From the NCBI RefSeq assembly GCF_035938995.1, contig NZ_DASZGI010000220.1:1-24983 (forward strand): DNA of 24,983 bases. The letters are read 5' to 3'. This stretch comes from DASZGI01 sp035938995. Lineage in GTDB: Bacteria; Actinomycetota; Actinomycetes; Streptomycetales; Catenulisporaceae. Every line of letters begins with the position of its first letter. Positions within the stretch are counted from its first letter, which is position 1. The notes under the pieces are model-generated. The model worked only from the letters and a program-made list of their open reading frames with translations, ran no database searches and was not told the origin of the DNA. The position numbers were made by a program, and so were the translations under genes. Below are positions 6,975 to 14,903 of this stretch, piece by piece.

Positions 6975-6989
6975 GATACTGGCATCGTG
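6975..6989 (+). promoter_or_regulatory. Possible leaderless promoter of the histidine kinase gene
   Basis: GATACT at 6975-6980 (TANNNT-like shifted match) is followed by six bases and then GTG at 6987. This is the same -10-to-start spacing as at argG. No clear Shine-Dalgarno is present. A convincing -35 box is not visible, so confidence is low. Confidence 0.35.
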
Positions 6990-8180
6990 CTGCGCGCCGC
7001 CGTCTGGCTGGTCCGCACGGCCGGACTGGTGGTCGTGGGCCTGCTGACCTTCCTCGGGCCTCCGTCGTCGCATGGCGCCCGAGCAACGCAGACCGTCGCC
7101 TTCGCGCTGGTCTGTGTCGGGGTGGCGGTTTGGGCACTCGCCGACTCGTACCCCCGCCTGCCCGTCTCCGTCGCCGGATTCGTCCTGCCCGCCGCCCTCG
7201 GCGTGACCACGACCGCCGCCGCGGTGGCGGCCGCGGCGGGCGGAGGCGGCACCTCGGTCATCGCCTTTGGCACCGTCGGCCTGGTGGCCGCAGCCGACGG
7301 GTTGACCCTGAGCGGCGCGCTGGCCGTCTTAGCGATCGGGGTGCTGGCGGTCGAGATCAGCTGCATCGCGTTCGGCCAGGGCGTTGGCGCACTGCTCGGA
7401 TACCCGCTGCTGCTTGCCGTGGGGCTGCTGCTCGGGCGCAACCGCGCGGCTTATCGCATTCAGGCCGAGCAGTCCGCGGCGCTTCTCGCCCAGCACGAAC
7501 GGTTGCGCACGGAGCAGCGGCGCGCCGATGTGCTCGACGAGCGGACCCGGATCGCCCGGGAGATCCACGACGTGCTCGCCCATTCGCTCGGCGCGCTCGG
7601 CATCCAGATCCAGGCCGCCCGCGCGCTGCTCACCGATCGCGGCGACGTGGCGGGCGCCCTCGACACCCTGGCCGCCGCCCAGCGCATGGCCTCGGAGGGT
7701 CTGACCGAGACGCGCCGCGCCGTGCACGCCCTGCGCACGGACACGCTGCCGCTGCACGAGGAACTCGCCCGCACCGCCGTCGAACACGGCGAGCGCTACA
7801 ACGTAGCAGTACCTTGCCATACTGAGGGCACGCCGCGCCCGGTGCCGCCGGATGCCACTGTCGCCCTGGTACGCACGGCGCAGGAATCGCTGATCAACGC
7901 GGCGAAACACGCCCCCGGCCGGGACATCGGCATCCGCCTGGAGTACCTTTCCGACGGGGTGCGGCTGACCATCGCCAACGACCTGGCCGACAGTGCCCTC
8001 ACATCACCCGACGCCCCCGTCGTGCACACGATAGACGGCGGCTACGGCCTTACCGGTATGCGGGAACGCCTACGCCTGTTGCGCGGCACGCTGAAGGCCG
8101 GCAGGCACGCGCAGCAGTGGGTCGTGACCGCGGATCTGCCCATGACCGCCACTCCGCCACCCGAGAAAGCCGACCGATGA
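6987..8180 (+). CDS. NarL-family sensor histidine kinase
   Basis: A 397-residue membrane histidine kinase counted from GTG 6987; an upstream in-frame GTG at 6891 would add 32 unlikely residues across a terminator hairpin. The first 150 residues hold about five hydrophobic segments (RAAVWLVRTAGLVVVGLLTF and onward). Next come a short linker helix, then the HisKA_3 dimerisation domain with EIHDVLAHSLGALGIQIQAA (phospho-acceptor H194), and a C-terminal HATPase_c domain with N-box ESLINAAKHA and G-box GGYGLTGMRERLRLLRG. It autophosphorylates and passes phosphate to the response regulator encoded next, whose ATG overlaps its stop (ATGA). The sensed signal is unknown; no periplasmic domain of note is seen. 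Confidence 0.92.
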   Translation: MLRAAVWLVRTAGLVVVGLLTFLGPPSSHGARATQTVAFALVCVGVAVWALADSYPRLPVSVAGFVLPAALGVTTTAAAVAAAAGGGGTSVIAFGTVGLVAAADGLTLSGALAVLAIGVLAVEISCIAFGQGVGALLGYPLLLAVGLLLGRNRAAYRIQAEQSAALLAQHERLRTEQRRADVLDERTRIAREIHDVLAHSLGALGIQIQAARALLTDRGDVAGALDTLAAAQRMASEGLTETRRAVHALRTDTLPLHEELARTAVEHGERYNVAVPCHTEGTPRPVPPDATVALVRTAQESLINAAKHAPGRDIGIRLEYLSDGVRLTIANDLADSALTSPDAPVVHTIDGGYGLTGMRERLRLLRGTLKAGRHAQQWVVTADLPMTATPPPEKADR

Positions 8181-8851
8181 ACTCCGCACCCGTCGCGCCG
8201 CTGCGCATCATCGTCGCCGACGACCAGGCCAGCGTCCGCGAAGGACTGGTCCTGCTGCTGGGCGCGCTGCCGGACCTCGACGTGGTCGCGGCCGCCGCGG
8301 ACGGGCAACAGGCCCTCGACCTGGCCGCGCAGCACCGGCCGGACGCGATCCTGCTCGACCTGCACATGCCGGTACTCGACGGCATCGAGACCACCCGGCG
8401 GCTCGTCGCCGAACAACCGCAGGTCGCGATCGTCGTGCTCACCACCTACCTCGACGACACGTCCGTGCTCGAAGCCCTGCGCGCCGGAGCCCGCAGCTAC
8501 CTGACCAAAGACGCCGACCGCACCGACATCGCCCGGGCGCTGCACGCCGCCGCCGGGGGTCTGACCGTCTTCGACCCCCGTGTGCACGCCACCCTGATGG
8601 CCGCCGCGGAACCCCGGCCGGCCGCCGCCGCCGAGACCGCGCGCGAGGCCGCCCTTCCCGACGGCCTGACCCAGCGCGAGGCCGAGATCCTGGCCCTGAT
8701 CGCGCAGGGTCTTACCAATCCCGAGATCGCCGGCCGCCTGTACCTGAGCGGCCACACGATCAAGACGCACATCAACCGGATCTTCGCGAAGACCGGATCG
8801 CGCGACCGCGCCGCCGCCATCAACTACGCCCACCGGCACCACCTCGTCTGA
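8177..8851 (+). CDS. NarL/FixJ-type response regulator
   Basis: A 224-residue two-component regulator. I start it at the ATG at 8177, which overlaps the kinase stop by 4 bp (translational coupling), not at an in-frame codon 60 bp upstream inside the kinase gene. The receiver domain has the acidic pair D15-D16 in IIVADDQ, phospho-acceptor D61 in ILLDLHMPVLDG, the Thr in VVLTTYLDD and Lys in SYLTKDA. The C-terminal LuxR-type helix-turn-helix is LTQREAEILALIAQGLTNPEIAGRL, followed by SGHTIKTHINRIFAKTG. It is a DNA-binding transcription activator or repressor driven by the neighbouring kinase; targets are unknown. Confidence 0.95.
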   Translation: MNSAPVAPLRIIVADDQASVREGLVLLLGALPDLDVVAAAADGQQALDLAAQHRPDAILLDLHMPVLDGIETTRRLVAEQPQVAIVVLTTYLDDTSVLEALRAGARSYLTKDADRTDIARALHAAAGGLTVFDPRVHATLMAAAEPRPAAAAETAREAALPDGLTQREAEILALIAQGLTNPEIAGRLYLSGHTIKTHINRIFAKTGSRDRAAAINYAHRHHLV

Positions 8852-8893
8852 GCGTCCGGACCATACGGGAGCGGCAGATCGATTGGCGCTTTC

Positions 8894-8921
8894 TCGATCG
8901 AATAATCGAATTTCGATCAAA
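8894..8921. promoter_or_regulatory. ATCGAAT-repeat operator candidate upstream of the hybrid regulator
   Basis: Two direct ATCGAAT copies (8897-8903, 8905-8911) and an inverted TTTCGAT (8911-8917) lie about 90 bp before the regulator start. GATCGAATAATCG at 8896-8908 matches GATCGAATCATCG at 10182-10194 upstream of the alginate lyase gene in 12 of 13 bases. This suggests autoregulation by the DeoR/LacI hybrid. Confidence 0.55.
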
Positions 8922-9005
8922 GCCGAGGATGCGCGCGGTACGCTTGCCTTGCGATACAACGCTTCAGGAGCGGCCCGGAACCGGGCAATGGACGAGGGAG
9001 CATAC

Positions 9006-10148
9006 GTGCGCATGTCCGCGGAGGAGCGCCATCGCCGCATCCTGGAAGTGGTCGAGCGGCGCGGCAGCGTGCGAGTAGCCGATCTCGGCGCGGAACTGGG
9101 CGTCGCACCGGTGACCGCCCGCCGGGACGTCGAGGCGCTGGCCGCCCGGGGCCTGTTGCACCGGGTCCACGGGTCGGTCTCCTGGCCGCACCTGACGAAC
9201 GGCTCTCAGGACGCCACTCCCCTGATGCGCGCGGCGGCCGCGGTGGACGGTGAAGGATCCGGGCCGGTGCTGGGCATGCTGGTCCCGTCCGCGACGTACT
9301 ACTTCGCCGCGGTCATTCGGGGCGCCCAGGCTGCCGCGACCGCCGTCGGGGCCCGGCTGGCGCTCGGTATCTCGGGCTATCGGCCGCCTGAGGACGCGAC
9401 CCAGATGAACCGACTGATGGACAGCGGCGTGCACGGCTTGCTGCTGACGCCGAGTTGGGAACCAGATATGCCGGTGCCTGAGCAGGCCGACCGCTATGTC
9501 GAGCTCGGCGTGCCCTGCGTGCTTGTGGAGCGCCGGGTGCCTGCGGTGGGGACGGCCGCCGGGCTGGACCGAGTCTGCTCGGATCACATGCACGGCGCGT
9601 TCTTGGCGGTGCGGCACCTGGCCGCGCTCGGACACCGGCGGATCGCGCTGGCGGCCCACATCAGCCCGACCGCGAGCCTGGTACGGGCCGGCTACCTGGC
9701 CGCGCTGCAAGCACTGGACCTGGGCGAGCCGCTGGTTCCGATCATCGACACGTATCCGCTGGAGGCCAATCCCGCCGCGATGGACCTCGCGGTCGACCGG
9801 CTGCTCGAGGCGGTGCGCGAGCACGGCGTGACCGGCGTCCTGATCCACAACGACGTGGACGCGATCATGCTCGTACAACGGTTGCTCGACCGCGGCGTAC
9901 AGGTGCCCGCGGACCTCTCCGTCATCGCCTACGACGACGAGGTCGCAGCGCTCGCCGACACCCCGCTCACCGCCGTGAGCCCGCCGAAGTACGAGGTCGG
10001 CCGGGCAGCGGTCGACCTGCTCTTGCGGCGGCTCGCGGAGCGGCGGGCACCGGGCATGGCGGCGGCGGAGCACCCGCCGCGGGAGCACCTGGACCTGCTG
10101 CCGCGCCTCGTGATCCGCAAGTCCTGCCACGCCGTCGACGACCGCTGA
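9006..10148 (+). CDS. DeoR-HTH / LacI-type sugar-sensing transcriptional regulator
   Basis: A 380-residue hybrid regulator. The GTG at 9006 is chosen because GAGGGAG ends five bases before it; the ATG at 8988 is a less likely alternative. Residues 5-60 form a DeoR-type winged helix: HRRILEVVERRGSVRVADLGAELGVAPVTARRDVEALAARGLLHRVHG. From about residue 80 a LacI/periplasmic-binding-type effector domain follows, with GPVLGMLVPSATYYFAAVIRGAQ, a GVHGLLLTPS strand, RHLAALGHRRIALAA and SVIAYDDEVAALADTPLTAV, all typical of Peripla_BP_3 sensors. Actinomycetes often use such hybrids to control adjacent carbohydrate ABC operons. Position just before an alginate lyase and sugar transporter, and shared ATCGAA motifs, suggest it represses them until an oligosaccharide or uronate binds. 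Confidence 0.9.
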   Translation: MRMSAEERHRRILEVVERRGSVRVADLGAELGVAPVTARRDVEALAARGLLHRVHGSVSWPHLTNGSQDATPLMRAAAAVDGEGSGPVLGMLVPSATYYFAAVIRGAQAAATAVGARLALGISGYRPPEDATQMNRLMDSGVHGLLLTPSWEPDMPVPEQADRYVELGVPCVLVERRVPAVGTAAGLDRVCSDHMHGAFLAVRHLAALGHRRIALAAHISPTASLVRAGYLAALQALDLGEPLVPIIDTYPLEANPAAMDLAVDRLLEAVREHGVTGVLIHNDVDAIMLVQRLLDRGVQVPADLSVIAYDDEVAALADTPLTAVSPPKYEVGRAAVDLLLRRLAERRAPGMAAAEHPPREHLDLLPRLVIRKSCHAVDDR

Positions 10149-10163
10149 CGATTCGTGTCCGAT

Positions 10164-10198
10164 ATCGAACGATCGATATTTGATCGAATCATCGTTCG
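10164..10198. promoter_or_regulatory. ATCGAA-type operator candidate upstream of the alginate lyase gene
   Basis: ATCGAAC (10164-10170) and ATCGAAT (10183-10189) lie in one helical-turn-scale array. An inverted pair CGAACGAT (10167-10174) / ATCGTTCG (10191-10198) encloses 16 bp. TTTGATCGAA occurs here on the plus strand and on the minus strand before the regulator gene. It abuts the -35 box at 10202. Confidence 0.55.
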
Positions 10199-10201
10199 CT
10201 C

Positions 10202-10230
10202 TTGACTTCGATCGTCGCAGCCCCAAAGAT
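10202..10230 (+). promoter_or_regulatory. Candidate promoter of the alginate lyase transcript
   Basis: TTGACT at 10202-10207 is a good -35 box. AAAGAT at 10225-10230 has 17-bp spacing but only weak -10 similarity; GATACA at 10228-10233 is an alternative. A start near 10238 would give an untranslated leader of about 300 nt, in which I see no recognisable riboswitch. Confidence 0.4.
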
Positions 10231-10482
10231 ACAGACAACCGCACCGTGCCTCTTTCGGGCATCGGCCCCCAGGTTCCCGCCCACGGTGCGCACGGCCCAA
10301 CGGGCCGTTCACAAGGCGCCGCTGCGACGACGCACCACTCACCGCCTCCCATCGATCCGTACGATGAGCTGCCGCCAGAACCGCCGTCAGCGGTCTGACG
10401 ACAGCCGGTCAGTGGTCTGTCGCCCGCGGCGGCGCCGGACTCCATCCCGACAGGGCGGACGCCGCGCAGCCCGGCCTGGTCC

Positions 10483-10508
10483 CGTCGGCGGCGAAAGCGC
10501 CGCCGACG
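10483..10508 (+). other. Stable hairpin just before the alginate lyase ribosome site
   Basis: CGTCGGCGGCG (10483-10493) and CGCCGCCGACG (10498-10508) form a perfect 11-bp stem with loop AAAG. It ends 15 bases before GAGGAG (10524-10529). With no T-run it is not an obvious terminator; it may stabilise or modulate the leader. Confidence 0.5.
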
Positions 10509-10537
10509 GCGTGAGAACTCAATGAGGAGTTGACACG

Positions 10538-11377
10538 ATGAACCACCGATGGCGACGGGCCGGGCTTTGGACCGCCTGCGCCGCCGCAGCATCGATCGTG
10601 GGGGCATACGCGGCGACGTCGGCGAATGCCGCGCCGCTGCCGGGATCGACCGCGCACGCGGCCTCCCCCGGCAAGAGCGGACGGCTGAACCCCAAGGTCG
10701 CGCCGGGCGGCAACTTCGACCTGTCCCACTGGGAACTGCAGCTGCCGACCGGCACCACCAACAACACCACGACGATCCTGCCCTCACAGCTCGAGGGGCC
10801 GCATGGATTCCAGGACAAGTACTTCTACACCGACCCCACGGACGGATCGATGACGTTCTGGGACCCGGAGAACGGCGTCACTCTCGGCTCCAACTACGCG
10901 CGCACCGAACTGCGCGAGATGGACTCGGCCGGCGCGCCGGCCGAGTGGGACGTCGTCGGCAACAACACCCTGAGCGCCACGGTCAAGGTCGACGTGGTAC
11001 CCGACCACGTCACCGTGGGACAGATCCACCTCGACAACTCCGCCGGCTCGTCCAAGCCGCTGCTCGAGCTCTTCTGCTACAAGAGCGGCGAGATCGCGCT
11101 GTTCCTCGAGCAGACCCCGGCCGGCGGGAACGGGATCGCCCACCCCATCACCACCGTCAAGCTCGGCTCGCAGTGGACGTACTCGATCGACCTGAACGGC
11201 AGCCACGACATCGCCGTCACGATCAACGGCCACACCACGCACTTCACCGAGCCTTCGTCATTCGACGGTTACAAGATGTACTTCAAGGCCGGTGATTACG
11301 ACCAGTCGACCGGATCCAGCAGCAAGGTCGGGGCGAGGGTGCACTTCTACGCCCTCAGCTTCTCCCACACCGCATAG
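10538..11377 (+). CDS. Secreted PL7-family alginate lyase
   Basis: A 279-residue secreted polysaccharide lyase with ATG start eight bases after GAGGAG. A Sec signal peptide is visible with probable cleavage at SANA|APLP (after residue 31). The PL7 (Alginate_lyase2) jelly-roll signature is complete: RTELRE (residues 122-127), QIH (162-164) and YFKAGDYDQ (248-256); R122, Q162, H164 and Y254 correspond to the family's substrate-binding and catalytic residues. PL7 enzymes beta-eliminate alginate between mannuronate and guluronate; the QIH form is usually associated with activity on guluronate-containing stretches, although this is not absolute. No carbohydrate-binding module is attached. It lies between the hybrid sugar regulator and an ABC sugar importer, fitting extracellular depolymerisation followed by oligosaccharide uptake. 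Confidence 0.93.
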   Translation: MNHRWRRAGLWTACAAAASIVGAYAATSANAAPLPGSTAHAASPGKSGRLNPKVAPGGNFDLSHWELQLPTGTTNNTTTILPSQLEGPHGFQDKYFYTDPTDGSMTFWDPENGVTLGSNYARTELREMDSAGAPAEWDVVGNNTLSATVKVDVVPDHVTVGQIHLDNSAGSSKPLLELFCYKSGEIALFLEQTPAGGNGIAHPITTVKLGSQWTYSIDLNGSHDIAVTINGHTTHFTEPSSFDGYKMYFKAGDYDQSTGSSSKVGARVHFYALSFSHTA

Positions 11378-11385
11378 CCGGACAT

Positions 11386-11406
11386 CGCCGCCGAGTAGCG
11401 GCGGCG
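11386..11406 (+). terminator. Short stem-loop after the alginate lyase gene
   Basis: CGCCGCC (11386-11392) pairs with GGCGGCG (11400-11406), loop of 7 nt, beginning 8 bp after the lyase stop. There is no T-run, so it may only partly stop transcription into the 210-bp gap before the transporter operon, where a GGTATATCT stretch (11512-11520) could be a -10 region. Confidence 0.4.
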
Positions 11407-11587
11407 CATGGGGAAGACGCTCCCAAGCCGCGCCGACAGCATCCGGCTTTCAGGGGCGTGACTTCGGGAGCGCCTTCCCCTAGGTCAAACCCAGATTCCT
11501 GTCTCATTGCCGGTATATCTGCACCCTGTCCACTTCGCTCGCCATCGCCGTACTCCGTGACAGTGTGCTTCGAAGAGGAGCCTCGAA

Positions 11588-12940
11588 ATGCCGCCTCACC
11601 CCATCGCAGCCTCGAACCGCGTTCGCCGGAGCAAGCGCACCGGCGCAGCCGCACTGGCGTGCTCGGCACTCAGCCTCGCCTTGCTCGGCGCCTGCCAGGG
11701 CGGCGGTTCCCAGACCGGCGGTTCCACCTCGAGCGGCCAGCCGGTGTCGATCACGTTCTGGGGCTGGGCACGGGGCAGCCAACAGGTCGTGGACGCGTTC
11801 AACGCCTCCCACAAAGACGTGCACGTCACGTTCGAGCAGATCCCCTCGGGCAACGCGGGCGGCTACGCGAAGATCTCCAACGCGGTGAAGGCGGGCAACG
11901 AGCCCGACGTCTTCAACATCGAATACCCGATGCTGCCCGACTTCGTGAGCCAGGGCGCCGTCCAGGACCTCACCTCCCGGATCTCCGGCCTCATGGCAAA
12001 GTTCACCGCGCAGTCGGTCGCGCTGACCACCCTCGCGGGAAAGAACTGGGCGCTGCCGCTCGACGCCGACCCGCAGGTGTTCTTCTACCGCAAGGACATC
12101 TTCACCGAGTACCGAATCCCGGTGCCCGCGACGTGGGACGCGTTCCGGTCGGCCGCGCAGCAGCTCAAGACCGCCGATCCGGCGGCACGGATCGCGACGT
12201 TCTTCTCCGACGATCCCTCCACGCTCGAGGCCATGGCCTGGCAAGCCGGCGGCACGTGGTTCGGTACCAGCGGCGACTCCTGGAAGATCGATCTGCGCGA
12301 CGCCGCCACCGAAAAGGTCTCAGCGTACTGGCAAAGCCTGATCGCCGACGATCTGGTCCGCGTGCAGCCCTATTCCAGCCAGGCGTGGACTGCGTCGCTG
12401 CAGAAGAGCCAGACGGTGGGCTATCTCGGCGCCGCGTGGGGCGCCGGCGCGCTCAAGAGCGCGCTGCCCGCCGAGTCCGGCCAGTGGGCGGTCGCCCCGA
12501 TTCCGAGCTGGGACGGACAGCCGGCGAGCGGCATGCTCGGCGGGTCGGTCTTCGTGGTCGGCAAGGACAGCAAGAACCTCGCCGCCGACGTCGAGTTCGC
12601 GCAATGGGCCACCACGACGACGCAGGGCATGCAGTCCCGCATCGCCTCGGGAATCTCGTCGCTGTTCCCCGCCGACCCCGCGTTGATCCCGGTGGCGAAG
12701 AGCACCTTCAACACCGGCTTCTACGGCGGGCAGGACATCTTCTCGGTGTTCTCCGCCGCGAGCGGCACCATCAGGCCGGACTGGACCTGGGGGCCCTCGA
12801 TGGGCGTGACGAACACCGCCATGACGGACGCGCTCGGCAGACTGGCCGGCGGCGGCAGCGTCGACCAGGTGCTCCAGGCCGGCCAGGACGCCACGGTCGC
12901 GGACCTTCAGGCCCGCGGCATCCAGGTTGCCGCGCCGTGA
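11588..12940 (+). CDS. ABC sugar transporter substrate-binding lipoprotein
   Basis: A 450-residue extracellular solute-binding protein of family 1 (MalE/UgpB type). ATG start lies seven bases after AGAGGAG. The N-terminus has a positively charged region, a hydrophobic stretch and a lipobox LLGAC, with C36 the lipidated cysteine. The mature start is a low-complexity GGGSQTGGSTSSG linker, then VSITFWGWARGSQQVVDAFNA, typical for this family, and later FYRKDIFTEYRIPVPATWDAF and PDWTWGPSMGVTNTA. It captures an oligosaccharide outside the cell and delivers it to the two permeases encoded next; the first permease overlaps its stop by 4 bp. Given the alginate lyase and regulator upstream, uronate oligomers are the likely ligand, but this is inferred from position alone. 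Confidence 0.93.
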   Translation: MPPHPIAASNRVRRSKRTGAAALACSALSLALLGACQGGGSQTGGSTSSGQPVSITFWGWARGSQQVVDAFNASHKDVHVTFEQIPSGNAGGYAKISNAVKAGNEPDVFNIEYPMLPDFVSQGAVQDLTSRISGLMAKFTAQSVALTTLAGKNWALPLDADPQVFFYRKDIFTEYRIPVPATWDAFRSAAQQLKTADPAARIATFFSDDPSTLEAMAWQAGGTWFGTSGDSWKIDLRDAATEKVSAYWQSLIADDLVRVQPYSSQAWTASLQKSQTVGYLGAAWGAGALKSALPAESGQWAVAPIPSWDGQPASGMLGGSVFVVGKDSKNLAADVEFAQWATTTTQGMQSRIASGISSLFPADPALIPVAKSTFNTGFYGGQDIFSVFSAASGTIRPDWTWGPSMGVTNTAMTDALGRLAGGGSVDQVLQAGQDATVADLQARGIQVAAP

Positions 12941-13887
12941 AACGGCGCACCGCGGGGGAACGAGAGCGCAGGACCGCGGCTCGGCGGCGTGGGAACGCAG
13001 CCGCGGTCCTGCTTACACCGTGCTTCCTGGTGTTCGTCGCGGCCATGGTGGCGCCGATCGGGTACGCGCTGTATCTGAGCTTGTGGACCGAGCGCTCCTC
13101 AGGCCTCGGATTCGGCGGCGCCCATCAGGTCTTCGACGGCATCGGCAACTACAGCCGGGCGCTCGGCGATTCCGCGTTCCGGCACGGTTTCCTGATCACC
13201 GCCGGGTACTGCGCGCTCTACATCCCGGTGATGCTCTGCCTCGCGCTCGGCCTGGCTCTGCTGCTCGACTCCGCGCTCGCCCGGGCCCGGCGCTTCTTCC
13301 AGCTCGCGCTGTTCCTGCCGCACGCGGTTCCCGGGCTGATCGCCGCGCTGGTGTGGACGTACCTTTACACCCCCGGGATCAGCCCCGTCGTCAGCGCGCT
13401 GAACAGCGGCGGGATCCACATCGACTTCCTGTCCTCCAGCGTCATCCTGCCGTCGGTGGTGAACATCGCCGTCTGGGAGTGGACCGGCTACAACATGGTG
13501 GTCTTCTACGCCGCGCTGCAGGCTGTCCCGCGCGAAGTGATCGAGGCGGCCACGGTCGACGGCGCCTCGGGCGTGCGCACGGCACTCAGCGTCAAGGTCC
13601 CGATGATCCGGCCCGCACTGGTGTTGACCGGTCTGTTCACGGTCATCGGCTCGCTGCAGCTGTTCACCGAGCCGATGACCCTGCGGATCAGCTCGAACGC
13701 GATCGTCAGTACCTGGACGCCCAACATGTATGCCTACAGCGCCGCGTTCAACCGAGGCGACTACGGGCTCGCGGCCGCCGCGTCGGTGGTGCTGGCCGTC
13801 GTCGCCGCCGTCCTGTCCTTCGCCGTGACTCGGCTGTTCGCGCGGCGGTCCACGCAAGCGCGTCGCGCGAGAGAGCTCGCCGTATGA
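12937..13887 (+). CDS. ABC sugar transporter permease, MalF/UgpA type
   Basis: A 316-residue inner-membrane permease. I place the start at GTG 12937, which overlaps the stop of the binding-protein gene (GTGA), because the protein then begins with the Arg-rich cytosolic stretch KRRTAGERERRTAARRRG before the first membrane helix LLTPCFLVFVAAMVAPIGYALYL. Six transmembrane segments are expected. The cytosolic EAA loop, which contacts the ATPase, is EAATVDGASGVRTALSVKVP. The frame is open far upstream, but that part overlaps the binding-protein gene in another frame and is not coding. It should form a heterodimer with the following permease. Confidence 0.93.
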   Translation: MKRRTAGERERRTAARRRGNAAAVLLTPCFLVFVAAMVAPIGYALYLSLWTERSSGLGFGGAHQVFDGIGNYSRALGDSAFRHGFLITAGYCALYIPVMLCLALGLALLLDSALARARRFFQLALFLPHAVPGLIAALVWTYLYTPGISPVVSALNSGGIHIDFLSSSVILPSVVNIAVWEWTGYNMVVFYAALQAVPREVIEAATVDGASGVRTALSVKVPMIRPALVLTGLFTVIGSLQLFTEPMTLRISSNAIVSTWTPNMYAYSAAFNRGDYGLAAAASVVLAVVAAVLSFAVTRLFARRSTQARRARELAV

Positions 13888-13900
13888 GGGAACTGACTGC

Positions 13901-14818
13901 ATGACCATCACCCAGCCGTACCCCGCGCCGACGCGCACGCGCCGGGCCTCTCCCGCCGCGGCCGGTCGCCGCAGAGCCCGCAAGCCGTGGACGCTGTCGA
14001 GAGCGGTCGTCAACGGGGTGCTCGTCCTCGCGACGGCGTACACGCTGCTGCCCGTGCTGTGGCTGGTCACCGCGTCGGCGAAGAACACCGGGGACCTCAC
14101 CGGCGGCCGCGGCTTCTCGCTCAGCCGCCTGCACCTGGGCGCGAATCTTCACGCTCTGGCCGCGCAGGACGGCGGCATCTACTTCCGCTGGTACCTCAAC
14201 TCCCTGCTCTACGCCGGTCTCGGTGCCCTGGTATGCGCGTTCATCTGCGTCTGCGCCGGATACGCCTTCGAGACCTACGCCTTCCGGGGCAAGGAGAAAC
14301 TGTTCGGGCTCGTCCTGATCGGCGTTCTGATCCCCACGACCGCACTCGCGCTGCCGCTGTATCTGCTCGCCTCGAAGGTCGGCCTAGTCGACACGTTCTG
14401 GGCGGTGTTCATCCCGACCCTAGCCAACCCGTTCGGCGTCTACCTCTCGCGGGTGTTCACCGCCGGCTACGTCCCGGGCGAGGTCCTCGAGGCGGCGCGG
14501 GTGGACGGCGCCGGAGAGCTGCGCATCTTCTGGTCGGTCGGTCTGCGCATGGTGCTGCCCGGGTTCGTCACCGTGCTGCTTTTCCAGTTCACCGCGATCT
14601 GGAACAACTTCTTCCTGCCGCTGGTGATGCTCTCCAACACCCGGCTGTTCCCGGTCAGCCTCGGCCTGTACTCGTGGAACAGCCAGACGCACACCGAGCC
14701 CTCCCTCTACCCGCTCGTGGTCACCGGATCGCTGCTCGCGATCATCCCGCTGATCATCGCCTTCGTCGCACTGCAGCGGTTCTGGCGGGCCGGGTTGACC
14801 GCCGGCAGCGTGAAATGA
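13901..14818 (+). CDS. ABC sugar transporter permease, MalG/UgpE type
   Basis: A 305-residue inner-membrane permease starting 13 bp after the previous gene, with GAGGG ten bases upstream of the ATG. An N-terminal basic, proline-rich cytosolic part is followed by the first helix VVNGVLVLATAYTLLPVLWLV; AKNTGDL and the EAA loop EAARVDGAGELRIFWSVGLR mark the MalG/UgpE family, as does YFRWYLNSLLYAGL before the second helix. No ATP-binding subunit is encoded anywhere in this window, so the importer probably uses a shared multifunctional ATPase such as MsiK, as is usual for sugar importers in actinomycetes. Its stop codon falls inside a 16-bp tandem duplication. Confidence 0.93.
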   Translation: MTITQPYPAPTRTRRASPAAAGRRRARKPWTLSRAVVNGVLVLATAYTLLPVLWLVTASAKNTGDLTGGRGFSLSRLHLGANLHALAAQDGGIYFRWYLNSLLYAGLGALVCAFICVCAGYAFETYAFRGKEKLFGLVLIGVLIPTTALALPLYLLASKVGLVDTFWAVFIPTLANPFGVYLSRVFTAGYVPGEVLEAARVDGAGELRIFWSVGLRMVLPGFVTVLLFQFTAIWNNFFLPLVMLSNTRLFPVSLGLYSWNSQTHTEPSLYPLVVTGSLLAIIPLIIAFVALQRFWRAGLTAGSVK

Positions 14819-14834
14819 CGGCAGCGTGAAATGG
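14803..14834. repeat. 16-bp tandem duplication at the end of the permease gene
   Basis: CGGCAGCGTGAAATGA at 14803-14818 is repeated as CGGCAGCGTGAAATGG at 14819-14834, and a third fragment ATGACGGCAGCG follows at 14846-14857. It adjoins the decayed dehydrogenase fragment and may be a scar of the deletion that removed most of that gene. Confidence 0.7.
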
Positions 14835-14903
14835 GGCAGTGAGAGATGACGGCAGCGCACCTCACCGCCGCGACCGGCCCGGCCCGGGACGCCGCGGCAC
14901 GCC

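Noticed and set aside
11458..12936. In-frame upstream extension of the first permease (809 codons in total)
   Set aside because: It overlaps the substrate-binding protein in another frame and has Arg-rich shadow composition. The permease starts at 12937 by overlap with the previous stop.
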